Positions 26,877 through 36,343 of a DNA stretch of 64,000 nucleotides are shown piece after piece; positions within the stretch are counted from its first letter, which is position 1; every line of letters begins with the position of its first letter. A program made the position numbers and the translations under genes. This stretch comes from Aureococcus anophagefferens. Its lineage: Eukaryota; Sar; Pelagophyceae; Pelagomonadales; Pelagomonadaceae. Location: positions 2,628,578 to 2,692,577 of the forward strand of contig NW_008705565.1 in the NCBI RefSeq assembly GCF_000186865.1, given 5' to 3'. The notes under the pieces were generated by a model that made no database searches, was not told the DNA's origin, and worked only from the letters and a program-made list of their open reading frames with translations.

Positions 26877-29552
26877 TTAGGGCAGCAGCAGGCCCTTGGA
26901 GAAGGCGCGGACGGCCTTGAACTTGGCGCGCGCGGCGAGGCTCTGGCGCCGGTACGTCGACGGGGGCAGCGCGACGATGAGGCCGTCGCCCCGCTGCCAG
27001 GGCAGGGGCTCGCCCTTGGCCGTCGGGTTCACGACGGGCGGGTCGTAGGCGACGTCGCGGTCGAAGCGCGGCGGGCCGCGCCGGAGCCGCGACCAGCCCA
27101 GCAGCACGCCGCCCGTGCGCCGGCGGACCGCGTCCGCCGCGTCGCCGTAGGACGCGACGCGCTCGCCGAGGACGTCCGCCGCGTCCAGGGCCCGCAGGCA
27201 GGGCTCGCCGACGGCGTGGCGGCCGAGCCGGAAGTCGAGGCCCAGGAGCGCGCGGATCGTCTGCACGCCGAACTCGGACAGCGCGGACGACGTCAGCGCC
27301 GCGGTCTCCAGGAAGTTGCGGTGCACGATGAGCGTCTTGCCGATGGGCGCGAAGGTCGCGTCGGGCTTGGCGTCCGGCAACCGCTCGTAGTCGTCCTCGC
27401 TGTCCGACGAGTCGTACGTCGTCTCCGCGCGCTCCTCGAGGATGTCCGCGTTCGTCGCGAAGACGCGCGCCGTCAGGATGTCGAGCAGCTGGGGCACGAT
27501 GGTCAGCGTGTTCGTCGCGAGGCCGTGCTTGACGAGGCGCTCGTGGAGGTCCCGGAGCAGCACCGTCGACGTCACCGTCTCCGAGTCCTGGAGCTGGAGC
27601 TCGGAGCCGCCCGTCGCGCGCTTGTCGCTCGCCTCGTCGGCCATGACGATGGCGGCCTCGAGCCTCGTGAGGGGTAGGCGCTTGAGCTGCGTCTTGTCCG
27701 TCGGGAAGCCCACGAGGTGCTCCAGCGTCGCGTTCGCCAGACCCGGCTCCTCGACGATCGCGAGCTTGGACCCGTCGAGCGCGAGCCCCTCCTCCTCGAG
27801 GAGCACGCGCCGCTCCTCGAGGCGCTTCTCGGACAGGATGAGCACGCGGCTGCCGGCGCCGACGTGGCGGTCGATCTCGCGGCAGAGCGGGCCCACGCGC
27901 GCGTTCCAGCCGACGAGCGCGACGTCCAGCACCCGCTTCGTCGGCTCCAGCACGATGTCCGCGCCGTCCTCCGGCGCCGAGGCCTTGCAGTCGTCGGCCG
28001 GCGCGACCTTGCTCCCGCCCTTGTCGGGGGGCCGCTTCTTCGCGTCCGCGAAGGACCTGGGCGGCACAAGAGTGATTCAACGTCGCTTCAACGTGAGTGT
28101 TCCGCGCGCGCGCGTTCCGGAAAAAGCATCCACGCGTCGAGACCGTTCCGAGAGATGATCGCTCGTCCAAAAATCAGCCGAAACGAGTGGAAAATGGCCG
28201 AGATATGAGCCTTTGAAGTTGGGAATGTCGCTCTCTTGTCCTGCCCCGCGAAGGACGCGTCGTGGGCCACGGCCACCAAGCCGTCGCCCGCGCGGACCCG
28301 CACGTCGTCGGACGGCGCCAACACGACGTGCGTCGCGCCGTCCGGCGCCAGCCCCAGCACGACGGCGTCCTCGAAGCGCCGCCGCACCTCGCCGAAGCAC
28401 AGGCCCTCGACGCCGGCGAGCGCGGCGTCGACGACCTCGACGTCGTTGCCCTTGAAGCTCAACAAATCGAGGCACACGGCCCCGACGGCGGGCGCGAGCG
28501 CGCAGCGCACGAGGACCGCGTCCACGAGCGTCGCCGCTAGGATGGGCACCAACCGCCGCTCGCCGCCCAGGCGATGGAAGACGTGCGTCGACTGCGAGAG
28601 GCGCAGCTCGGCGAGGAGCGCGGACTGCGGCGCCGCGGCCATCGCGCGGAGCGCTAGAACCGTCGACACGGTCTGCGCGTCCGCGTCGCGCGGCGACTGC
28701 GACGCGCCCAAGTACGATGATCGTCGCCGCGGCCTGGGCGCTCACCTTGGCCAGGTCCTCGACCTCGAAGGACTTGCCCTCGCGACACACCACATCCACG
28801 TTCGGGAACGCGCGGCCCCAACTCGGGAACGCCTGGACGATCTCCCCGCGCATGGTCCGCTCGTCGAGCTCGCCCAGCACCACGATGACCTCCCGGTCCC
28901 AGCCCTCGGCGTGGGACTGGGCCATCTCCGCGATCTCGCCCAACAGGAAGAGCGTCCGGTCCGTCCAGCCCAGCACCAAGATGTGGCCCGTGACCACGGT
29001 CTTCCCGTAGCGCTGGACCCAGGTCGCCATGATCAGCCGCACGCGCTCCACGATGAGGCCCAGGAGCACGAGGTTGAAGACGAACCCTAAAATGGAGAAG
29101 ACGACCGCGACGACCTTGGGCGCGAGCCGCTCGTCGCCGGCGAGGCCCGTCTGCGTGCCCGGGTCGAAGAAGACGCCCCAGGAGAACCAGACGGCGTCGC
29201 GGAAGCTCATGTTGTAGTCGGAGGTCTTGGCCGCGCCCGTGCCGATCCACGCCGCCGCGCCGCTGAGCACCAGACCGCACGCGACGACGAAGAGGAGCAC
29301 GAACTGCCCGAGGCCGTGGCCCAGGAGCCACTCCTTGAGCTTCCACCGCGCGACGCCGCCCTCCTCGAAGGTCTTGTCGTGGGCCTCGCCGACGCGCTGC
29401 TTCGGCCGCCGCAGCGTCATGGACGCGCGCGCCGAGCTCGCCGCGCGGAAGAGGTCCCGCGCCGACTGGCGGACGGAGTTCGTCGGCGCCTCGTCGGCCT
29501 TGGCGCAGTTGTCGCGCCAGGCCGTCGCCAGGGACTTGCGCCGCCGCGGCAT
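26877..29552 (-). CDS. Castor/Pollux-like cation channel with RCK domain (one frameshift)
   Basis: Exons 28257-29552 and 26877-28056; ATG at 29552. The N-terminus is basic, then a membrane segment (FVLLFVVACGLVLSGAA), the pore region with DPGTQTG, and a second membrane segment (VVFSILGFVFNLVLLGL). The first RCK domain follows (GHILVLGWTDRTLFLLGEIA, then REVIVVL). This order is typical of Castor/Pollux/DMI1 channels of nuclear or plastid envelopes. At about 28711 the frame must shift by one base inside the conserved AATIIVLGASQSPRDADAQ segment. The summed exon length is one base over a multiple of three, so a single extra base explains it. The intron (28057-28256, phase 2) is a family-B introner. 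Either an assembly error or a broken allele. Confidence 0.7.
28057..28248 (-). mobile_element. Introner element, family B copy 1 (intron 28057-28256 of Castor-like gene)
   Basis: A 192-bp element between CGAAGGAC duplications (28049-28056 and 28249-28256). In gene sense it starts CGGGGCAGGACAAGAG and ends TTGTGCCGCCCAG. This is the only family-B copy in orientation 2 (reversed relative to the gene), yet it still has AG at its 3' end. The donor is GTCCTT from the duplication. Confidence 0.9.
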
Positions 29553-29707
29553 GGCGCGCGCGATGAGGGGCTACGGGCACGAGGCTTCCAGGACGGGGCA
29601 GGCCATACGACCGACCGGTGTGCGTGCGATTAGTGAAATGCTCACTCCACTTCAAGGTCCGTTGTTGACCCCAGCTGGTGCACCGGGCTGCACTCCGGGC
29701 AGCCCCC

Positions 29708-30351
29708 ATGCCGCCGTCGGCGTCGTCGGAGGCGTCGGAGCCGCGGCGCGACGACGCGGAGCATCGCGACGACGAGTCGCGGCGCGACGCGCGCCGGATC
29801 GCTGGCGCGGGCCGGAGACCGTCCTGCTGAGGCAGCCGGCCGTGCGGGGCGCGCCGCCCGCGCCGGGCGCCGCGGGCACGCGCGGCGACTGGTGCGCGAG
29901 GTACGACCCGCGCGGCCGCGTCTGGCACCTCGAGGACGCCGGCGCCGCCGCCGACGGCGCCGCGGAGCCCAAGGCGGCGCCCGCGGCCGCCGCGCCCGGC
30001 CGCGCGCCGCGCGCGGCCGCGTCCGGCGCGGCCGTGGACGCGCGCGCCTCCCACGGCGCGGCGACGGCGTGGAACGTGCTGCCGACGCACGCCTCGGACT
30101 CGGAGCCCGACTCCGACGACTCGGACGTCGTCGCGCTGCCGCGGCCGCCCGACTACTGGCCCGGCGAGGACGGCGACCCGCAGCCCAAGCGGCACCGCCG
30201 CCGACCCCGACGACGGGCGCCGTCCGACGCCAAGGGCGGCGGCGGCGCCAAGGGCGGCGACAGCGACGACGGCGACGCCAATAGGACGTCGATTGTGATC
30301 GTGCCCCCCCTCGATGCGGCCGTGCATGGGTCGCGGGGCACCAGGACTTAG
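29708..30351 (+). CDS. Hypothetical protein with probable frameshift
   Basis: The ATG at 29708 opens an acidic/Arg Ser-rich stretch (MPPSASSEASEPRRDD) with codon use typical of the window. The same character continues in a second frame from about 29800 (DRWRGPETVLLRQPAVRG, then GDWCARYDPRGRVWHLEDA) to the stop at 30351. One missing base near 29795 would join them. The middle is Ala/Pro-rich, then an acidic run (SDSEPDSDDSDVV), and a basic KRHRRRPRRR that could be a nuclear signal. The function is not recognised. The gene could also start further upstream in the second frame. Confidence 0.4.
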
Positions 30352-30427
30352 GAGGTGCGCGCTCGCCGCGATCGCGCGCCCCCGCCGCGGGCGCGCGCGC
30401 CGGCCCGGCCTCGCCGATGAAAAAGGC

Positions 30428-30598
30428 CTACTCCTTGACGCCGAAGCTTTCCCGGGACGTCTCCTTGGCGCCCTCGGCGTACTTGATGACCGTGTAGTAC
30501 ATCTTGCCCTCGTGGGCCATCTTCGGCTGGAGGCTCTCCTTGACGCACGCGCGCACGACCTTAGTGACGATGGCCGACGCCTTCAGCATGCCCGACAT
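30428..30598 (-). CDS. Small conserved-looking protein, unknown
   Basis: 56 residues from the ATG at 30598 (MSGMLKASAIVTKVVR ... SFGVKE), ending at 30428. An in-frame ATG at 30679 would add 27 Pro/Arg-rich residues. The core has normal amino-acid balance (hydrophobic and Lys/Glu mix, VVRACVKESLQPKM), unlike the GC-driven spurious frames nearby, which argues that it is real. Directly upstream of the 30598 ATG the sequence is CCGCAG, a possible splice acceptor, so a 5' exon may lie within 30600-30910. No function is recognised. Confidence 0.45.
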   Translation of the reverse strand: MSGMLKASAIVTKVVRACVKESLQPKMAHEGKMYYTVIKYAEGAKETSRESFGVKE

Positions 30599-31029
30599 CT
30601 GCGGCGCGGGGGCGCGGGTGAGTCGCCGTGGGTTCGGCGGGCGGGGGGGGGAGTTCTCGCGCGCGGGGGAGGGAGCCATTCGCGCGCGCGCGGCGTCGCC
30701 GCCGCCGTCGCCGTTTTCGCCGCGGCGCGCGAGCGCGGCGCGGCCGGGGCCGGCGCGCACGGCTTCGGCGGCGCGCCGCGTCGAGCGGCGACGGCGCGGA
30801 CGACGTCGGGCGGCGGTGGGCGGCGGTGGGGTCGTCGGGGGGCGCTCGATCGTCGGCGGGGCGCCTCACCTCGCCGTCGTCCACTCGCGGCTTTGATGAG
30901 CGCGCGTGTTGCCGCACATCTTGATGTTTAGCCGGACAAGCCCTTCAATGCAAACGGCACCTCACAACGCATTTACGCTTCCGGGCAGCCGCGCGTCCGA
31001 CCGGTTTGAGTTACTGGTCCGCGCGCGAT

Positions 31030-31725
31030 ATGGCACGCACCGCCTCGCTCGTCCTCGCGCTCGCGGCGGGCGCTTTCGCCCAGCTCCACGAGGTGTCCCG
31101 GGAGTGCAAGGCCGTGTGCAACGACCTCATCTCGGAGCTGCCCCAGGGCCTGGACTGCCGCCAGTACCGCATGATGCTCCCGCGACCAAAGGTCGGCAAG
31201 GCCTGCACGTCGGCCTACGACGACGGCGCCTTCGCCGCCTGCACGTCCCTCTGCGACGGCGAGGACCTGCCGAAGAAGGACGGGCTCATGGGCAACTTCT
31301 GCCGCAAGTACCTCAGCGACTACCCGAAGCCGACGATCCACAAGTCGTGCCGCACGGGCTACGCGACGGGCTTCGACAAGTCGGCGAAGATGGCGCGCGA
31401 GGTCAACTTCGAGGGCGTGTCGCCCTACACCCGCGGCAACGAGGAGCCCGACGCGCCCCCGGTCACCATCGAGACGAAGCGCGAGACGCCCGCGGCGCCC
31501 AAGGCCGAGCCGGAGAAGGCCGCGGCGCCCGAGCCGCCGGCGGCGCCCAAGCTCCTCGTCAACATGCCCGTCACCGTCGACGACACGGAGATCTTCCTCC
31601 AGATCTTCGAGGGCGACGACGCCACCAAAAAGGTCAGCGACTTCTGCGCGGAGTACATGTCCGACAGCGCGGACTCGTGCGTCCGCCAGCTCACGCCCCA
31701 CGTCGAGAAGAAGCTCGCCGCCTAG
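31030..31725 (+). CDS. Secreted protein, unknown
   Basis: 231 residues from the ATG at 31030. A clear signal peptide (MARTASLVLALAAGAFAQ) is followed by a Cys-containing domain with about eight Cys between residues 25 and 115 (e.g. CKAVCNDL, FCRKYLSDY), then a Glu/Pro/Ala linker. The C-terminal module has VDDTEIFLQIFEGDDATKK followed by FCAEY and a last Cys. Short modules with this 'V.V....F.GD.....V..FC' look recur in algal secreted proteins. No enzyme motif. No intron. Confidence 0.6.
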   Translation: MARTASLVLALAAGAFAQLHEVSRECKAVCNDLISELPQGLDCRQYRMMLPRPKVGKACTSAYDDGAFAACTSLCDGEDLPKKDGLMGNFCRKYLSDYPKPTIHKSCRTGYATGFDKSAKMAREVNFEGVSPYTRGNEEPDAPPVTIETKRETPAAPKAEPEKAAAPEPPAAPKLLVNMPVTVDDTEIFLQIFEGDDATKKVSDFCAEYMSDSADSCVRQLTPHVEKKLAA

Positions 31726-31776
31726 AGGCGCGCGCGAAGCCAAAACCCGCGCGCCTCCTCCTAGGCCGCGCCCGCC

Positions 31777-32931
31777 TTACTCGAGATCCGCCAGGTCGTC
31801 GTCGTCGACGTCCGCGCCGTCGACGACGTCGCCCGTGACGTCGACGACCTCGGGGCGGTCGAGCGCCGCCGCCGCCGCCGCGGCGGCGTCGTCGGCGGCC
31901 GCACGGTCCGCCTCGAGCTCCCGGGCGTCCGCCGCGGCGTACGCGGCCTCGCGCGCCGCGTCCTCCGCGGCCTCGAGCGCGCGCTTCGCGGCGAACGCGG
32001 CGCGCTTCGCGTCGCGCTTCTCCCGGGCGAGGCGCGTCGCCTCCTTGGAGAAGAGGCCCGCCGTCGCGGGCGTCCGCGTCTCGGCCGTGTCCCGGGCGAA
32101 CGCGCGGCCCTCCTTCCGCGGCGGCGGCGGCCGGTAGGGGTCGTCGCGCATCTTGCGGCAGATGGCGGCCACCGTGCCCATGATGGCGTGGCACTGGGCG
32201 TGGGGGCCGACGCCGACGATGCCGACGTCGCGGACGCCGTCGACGAACGCGCGCCACCGCAGGTCGCCCGACGCGCGGAGCGCGGGCAGCTCGGGCCGTT
32301 TCAGGAACCGCGCGAGGCTCGTGGGCTCGGCGATGCACTCCTCGGCGAAGCGCTTCATCTCGTCCGTGACCTTGGACGCGCTGCCGTAGGGCCCCGGCTC
32401 CGGGCCGACCTTCAACATGAGCGCGCTCAGGTTCGCGATCTTCACCTGGAGCAGCTTGCGCTTGCCCCGGGCGACGAGGGCCTTCTCCTCGTCGTCCATG
32501 TCGAGGACGTCGTCGGCGGCCTCGGCGAGGTCGAAGACGCCGTCGTCGTCGGCCTCGCAGTCGAACTTGACCTCCTCGTACGCGCGCTCGCCGACGGGCT
32601 CGAGCTCGACGTCGTACCTTAGCAGCTCCTTCGAGCTCGCCGTCGTCGCGGCGGCGCCCGCGAGCTCCTTGGGCGCCCGGGCGACCTCGCGCGCCGCGAG
32701 GACGGTCCCGACGCGCCCGTTGTAGCGCCGCGCGCCGCGCAGGCCGTGGACGCGGCACCGGGCGCCGGGCACGAGGGCCAGCCCCTTGGCGGCCAAGTTC
32801 AGCGATTCCACGAGCGTCAGCTTCTTCTTGGGCACCTTCTTCCGCCAGCCCACGGGCCGCTCGTCCTCCGGTACCTCCGGGCCCGGCGACGCGTCCGTGT
32901 TCGCCGTTGTGCGCGCGTCGAAAGTGGCCAT
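31777..32931 (-). CDS. Hypothetical protein with N-terminal SH3-like segment
   Basis: 384 residues from the ATG at 32931. Residues about 55-110 read GARCRVHGLRGARRYNGRVG then RYDVELE, a small barrel pattern (V.L.GL...YNG..G.V...RY.V.L) often placed before protein-interaction domains in protists. A helical middle follows (KVTDEMKRFAEECIAE). The C-terminal 120 residues are a highly charged Ala/Glu/Arg coiled coil with an acidic end (DDDDLADLE). No leader, no catalytic motif. Divergent from the plastid hydrolase gene, 97 bp between starts. Confidence 0.55.
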   Translation of the reverse strand: MATFDARTTANTDASPGPEVPEDERPVGWRKKVPKKKLTLVESLNLAAKGLALVPGARCRVHGLRGARRYNGRVGTVLAAREVARAPKELAGAAATTASSKELLRYDVELEPVGERAYEEVKFDCEADDDGVFDLAEAADDVLDMDDEEKALVARGKRKLLQVKIANLSALMLKVGPEPGPYGSASKVTDEMKRFAEECIAEPTSLARFLKRPELPALRASGDLRWRAFVDGVRDVGIVGVGPHAQCHAIMGTVAAICRKMRDDPYRPPPPRKEGRAFARDTAETRTPATAGLFSKEATRLAREKRDAKRAAFAAKRALEAAEDAAREAAYAAADARELEADRAAADDAAAAAAAALDRPEVVDVTGDVVDGADVDDDDLADLE

Positions 32932-33028
32932 GGCCACACGCGAGAGATGGGCTGCTCACTACAACATCGATTCAACGAGCTGGAGGTGGCGCCATTTGTG
33001 GGCCCCGAGCATCATGGTGCTCTGAAGT

Positions 33029-35511
33029 ATGAAGTACGCCTGGGCCCTCGTCGCCACCGCCGCGGCGTTCTCCGCGCCGCCGCGCGCGCCTCGCGCCGCG
33101 CCGCCGCCCGCGCTCCGCGCGAAGAAGCAGGCCGACACGGCCTCCGACGCCGCCAGCGCCGCCAGCGCCGCCGCCGCCGTGCAGCGGGCCCTGGGCTCGC
33201 TGGCGTCGACCCTCGCGAACTCGTCGAGCGGGGCCTGGGAGACCTTCGTCGCGTCCGCCGTCGACGACGTCGACGTCGCCGCGTTGGCGTCGCTCAACTC
33301 CACCGCGGCCGTCGCCGAGTCGCTCGACGCGAGCCGCGTCGAGATCGAGCGCGCCGTCGAGGCGTCGCTGAGCGCGTGGCTCGCGGAGCGCGACGACGCC
33401 CTCGCGCGCGTCGCGTCCACCCTGCCGGACGTGAACGGCCCCGACGCCGTCGAGGCGGCCGTGTCCAAGACGCTCGCGGAGGCGTCGGATTTCGCTAAAA
33501 TCGTCTCCGCGTCGCTCGTCGCCGAGGCGCGGTCCCTGCGGTCGAACTCGACGTCGACCGTCGAGGCCGCCCTCGCGCGCGCGGCGGCCGCCGCCGAGGA
33601 CCCGCTCAAGGACGCGCTGAAGAAGGTCGCGGACGCGACGACGGCCGCCGCGGAGTTCCAGGACGGCGTCGCCGCGGCCGCCGCGGAGCTCTCGGGCGCG
33701 CTGCCGACCTACACGGCGTCCGACGGCCGGCCGCGGAAGAGCCCCGGCCGGGGGTCGACGCCGCCGGCGCTGCTCCAGGCCTGGCGCGCGTCCGCGGACA
33801 GGGCGCTCGAGGCGTTTCCGGCCGAGGCGCTCGTCGACGACTCGCTCGAGAGCGCGCGCGATTTCCTCGACGAGGTCAAGGGCAACGCGCCGTCGGCGAA
33901 GGAGCTGCGGGCCATGTACGACGCCGTCGTCGGCGCCGAGGCCCCGGCGCCGCCGCCGCGCGCCGCGGCCGCCGCGATCCCGCTGGCCGCCGCGCCGAAG
34001 AAGTCGTACGGCGCCGCGCGCGTCGTCGCGCTGTCCCTGCGCTTCGTGACGCCCCTCTCCTTCGCCATTCTCGCGGCGGCCGTGGCCGCGCCCGCGCTCG
34101 GCCTCTCCGTGCCCGTGCTCGAGGCCTGGCCGCTCGTCGCGCTGGCGGCGGCCGAGACCAGGGCAGCGCGGGCGGCCGCTTCCTCAACCTGCTGCGGAGC
34201 CGCGGCGACTGGGTCGACGACCTCGACCTCGAGGACGACGACGCCCTCTTCTCGCCGTCCAAGGCCGCGCCGCCGCCGAAGCTGGGCTATCGGGTGCTCT
34301 GGCGGCGGTGCTTGGACGCGTGCCGCGACGACGTCCGCGGCTTCGTCGAGGGCTGGTTCTACGACGCGCGCCTCGAGACGCTGACGCGGGCCGACGTCGA
34401 GGCCTGGATCGCGGGCAACGTCTACGGCAAGGAGATCAAGGGCGACATCGACGACCGGCGCGCGCGGCAGCTCGCGTGGATGGTGCAGCTCCTCGAGCAG
34501 CGGCTCGGCGCGGAGCTCGCCAGCCCGGCCTTCGCCTTCCCGCCGGGGCCGCGGTCCGTCGAGTTCATGTCCGCGCCGTCGCAGCCGCTCGAGCGGCGGC
34601 TCCACCCGCTCCTCCTCTACGCGGCGTTGGGCGCCGCGCGGCGCGCGTACGGCCTCCAGCTCAAGGCCGCGGGCTTCGCGAAGAAGCGCGCGGGGCGCCT
34701 GAGCTACTGGGTCCGCGACGGGGAGGCTCTCGGCGACGACGACGGGTTCAGACCAGCGCCCGTCGTCTTCGCGCACGGCATCGGCGTCGGCCTGCTGCCC
34801 TACAAGGACGCGATCGCGAAGCTCGCGGCGGGCGCGCGTTCCGCGGGCGCGGCGACGTACCTCCTCGAGCTCCCGGCGATCTCGACGACGCTCCAGGGCG
34901 AGGAGCTGCCGAGGCCCGTGGACCTCGCGGCGGACGTGTCGCTCGCGCTCCGGTCGAACGGCGACGCCGCGGCGGTCTTCGTGGGCCACTCCTTCGGGTC
35001 CGCGGCCATGTCCTACGTGTTGCGCCACGCGCCGGACGTCGTCGCGGCGTCGGTCTTCGTCGAGCCCGTCGTCTTCCTGCTGAACCGGCCGAACGTGAGC
35101 AACGGCTTCCTCTTCGACAAGTCGCCGGACCCGATTTTGGACGTGCTCCGGTCGGACCCGGACATCGCCTTCTCCATGCGGCGGCGCTTCTGGTGGCAGG
35201 AGGCCGTGCTCTGGGCGGACCAGATCCGCGTGCCCACGGACGTCTTCCTGTCGGACTTCGACAAGATCGTGCCCGGCGCCGCGGTCCGGGCCTACCTCGC
35301 GGACGAGGCCGACGGCCGCCTCGTGTCCGTGACGTCCCTGGGCGCCAAGACCCACGGCGAGTGGCAGTACGACGAGGCGTCCCAGGACGCCGTCGTCGCG
35401 GCCGCGCTCGCGCGCCGCGCCGCCGTCGACGACGCGCGGCGGCGCAACGCGCTCGGCGCCTACCTCGAGGCGCTGCTGCGGAGCCGGACCCGGGCGCCGA
35501 CGGGGCGATGA
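33029..35511 (+). CDS. Plastid-targeted alpha/beta hydrolase with N-terminal helical region (one frameshift)
   Basis: ATG at 33029. The leader MKYAWALVATAAAFSAPPR is a signal peptide plus Ala-Phe transit motif, so a plastid location is expected. Next come about 300 residues of Ala/Ser-rich helices, a membrane segment (VVALSLRFVTPLSFAILAAAV), and after a frame change near 34160 a C-terminal hydrolase. The hydrolase has VVFAHGIGVGLLPYKD (oxyanion strand), the nucleophile elbow GHSFG (about 34983) and the late His in TLGAKTH-like context (SLGAKTHGEW). The total length is two over a multiple of three, consistent with one lost base in GAGACCAGGGCAGC. Lipase, esterase or chlorophyll-related hydrolase activity are all possible. 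Confidence 0.65.
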
Positions 35512-35538
35512 TGCGCGTTTTTTTTACACGGCGGGTGT

Positions 35539-36180
35539 CTAGTTCGCCTGGGCCGCCTCGAACGCGTGGTTCATGAGCGCGACGTCGACGGAGCTGTAGA
35601 TCTCGTCCAAATTCCGCCGGAGCTTCGCGTCGGAGTTGGGCGTCGGGCAGCAGGACGTCGGCTTGCGGTTGCTCCGCGGCGACCGGCCCTGCGTCGGCGT
35701 GGCGTGCGGCGTCAGCGACAGCTCGAAGGCGCCGCGCTCCCGCGGCTGCTGCGGCGGCTGGTCCCACGGCGGCGGCGCGTACCACTGCGGCTGCGCCTGG
35801 GCGTAGTACTGGGGCGCCGCGTAGCCCTCGGGCACGGCGGCGTAGGGCCCGCCGTAGGCGCCGTACTGCTGCTGCTGGAGCTGCTTGTTGCGCCGCGACC
35901 CGCCGGAGCCGCGGTGCTGCCGCCTCTTCGGCCGCGGCGCGGGCGCGTCGCCGGGCGCCCCGGCGGGCGCGCCGGCCTGGGCGTTCTCGCCGCCGGCGGG
36001 GCGGGCCCCGCGATCGCCCCCGCGCCCGCGCCCGCCGCGGCCCCGCTTCGCCGGCCAGGGCCGCGCGTGCTTCTTGGGGTCGGCGCCGGCGCCCTTGGCG
36101 CCCGGAGGCGCGCCGCGGCCCGCGCCGCGCGGCCTGTTCGTGATGTCCATGACGCTGAAGGAGTTGACGAGCTCGGCCAT
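35539..36180 (-). CDS. RGG-rich RNA-binding-like protein
   Basis: 213 residues from the ATG at 36180 (MAELVNSFSVMDITNRPRG). The N-terminal half is full of RG/RGG (KRGRGGRGRGGDRGARP), then a Gln/Tyr/Pro-rich low-complexity part (QLQQQQYGAYGGPY). The C-terminus is a short conserved-looking helix (DAKLRRNLDEIYSSVDVALMN). This is the composition of RNA-granule proteins, so RNA binding is likely but inferred. The frame is open upstream of the ATG, and a 5' exon cannot be excluded. Convergent with the hydrolase gene, 27 bp between stops. Confidence 0.55.
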   Translation of the reverse strand: MAELVNSFSVMDITNRPRGAGRGAPPGAKGAGADPKKHARPWPAKRGRGGRGRGGDRGARPAGGENAQAGAPAGAPGDAPAPRPKRRQHRGSGGSRRNKQLQQQQYGAYGGPYAAVPEGYAAPQYYAQAQPQWYAPPPWDQPPQQPRERGAFELSLTPHATPTQGRSPRSNRKPTSCCPTPNSDAKLRRNLDEIYSSVDVALMNHAFEAAQAN

Positions 36181-36343
36181 GGCGTTGCGGGTGTCGAGGC
36201 GCGGGGCGCGGCGCTTCGCGTGGACACCGTTGGACAAGGAGGCCGTCAAGGATGACGAGAAGCCGCAAATGCAACAGTCGACTGCAAGGTGCTCCTCTCC
36301 TTGAACGCTAAAATTCTCGGCGCCTGGCAGCCCCCGCGCCGCG
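36181..36343. promoter_or_regulatory. 163-bp divergent promoter region
   Basis: The interval between the RGG-rich gene (minus) and the GH45 gene (plus). No TATA box or known motif is recognised. Confidence 0.35.

Noticed and set aside
34155..34170. CAGGGCAG at the hydrolase frameshift, resembling the family-B introner end, as an excision footprint
   Set aside because: An 8-bp match is expected by chance in such GC-rich DNA. No second element end or octamer duplication is present, and a simple base loss explains the shift.
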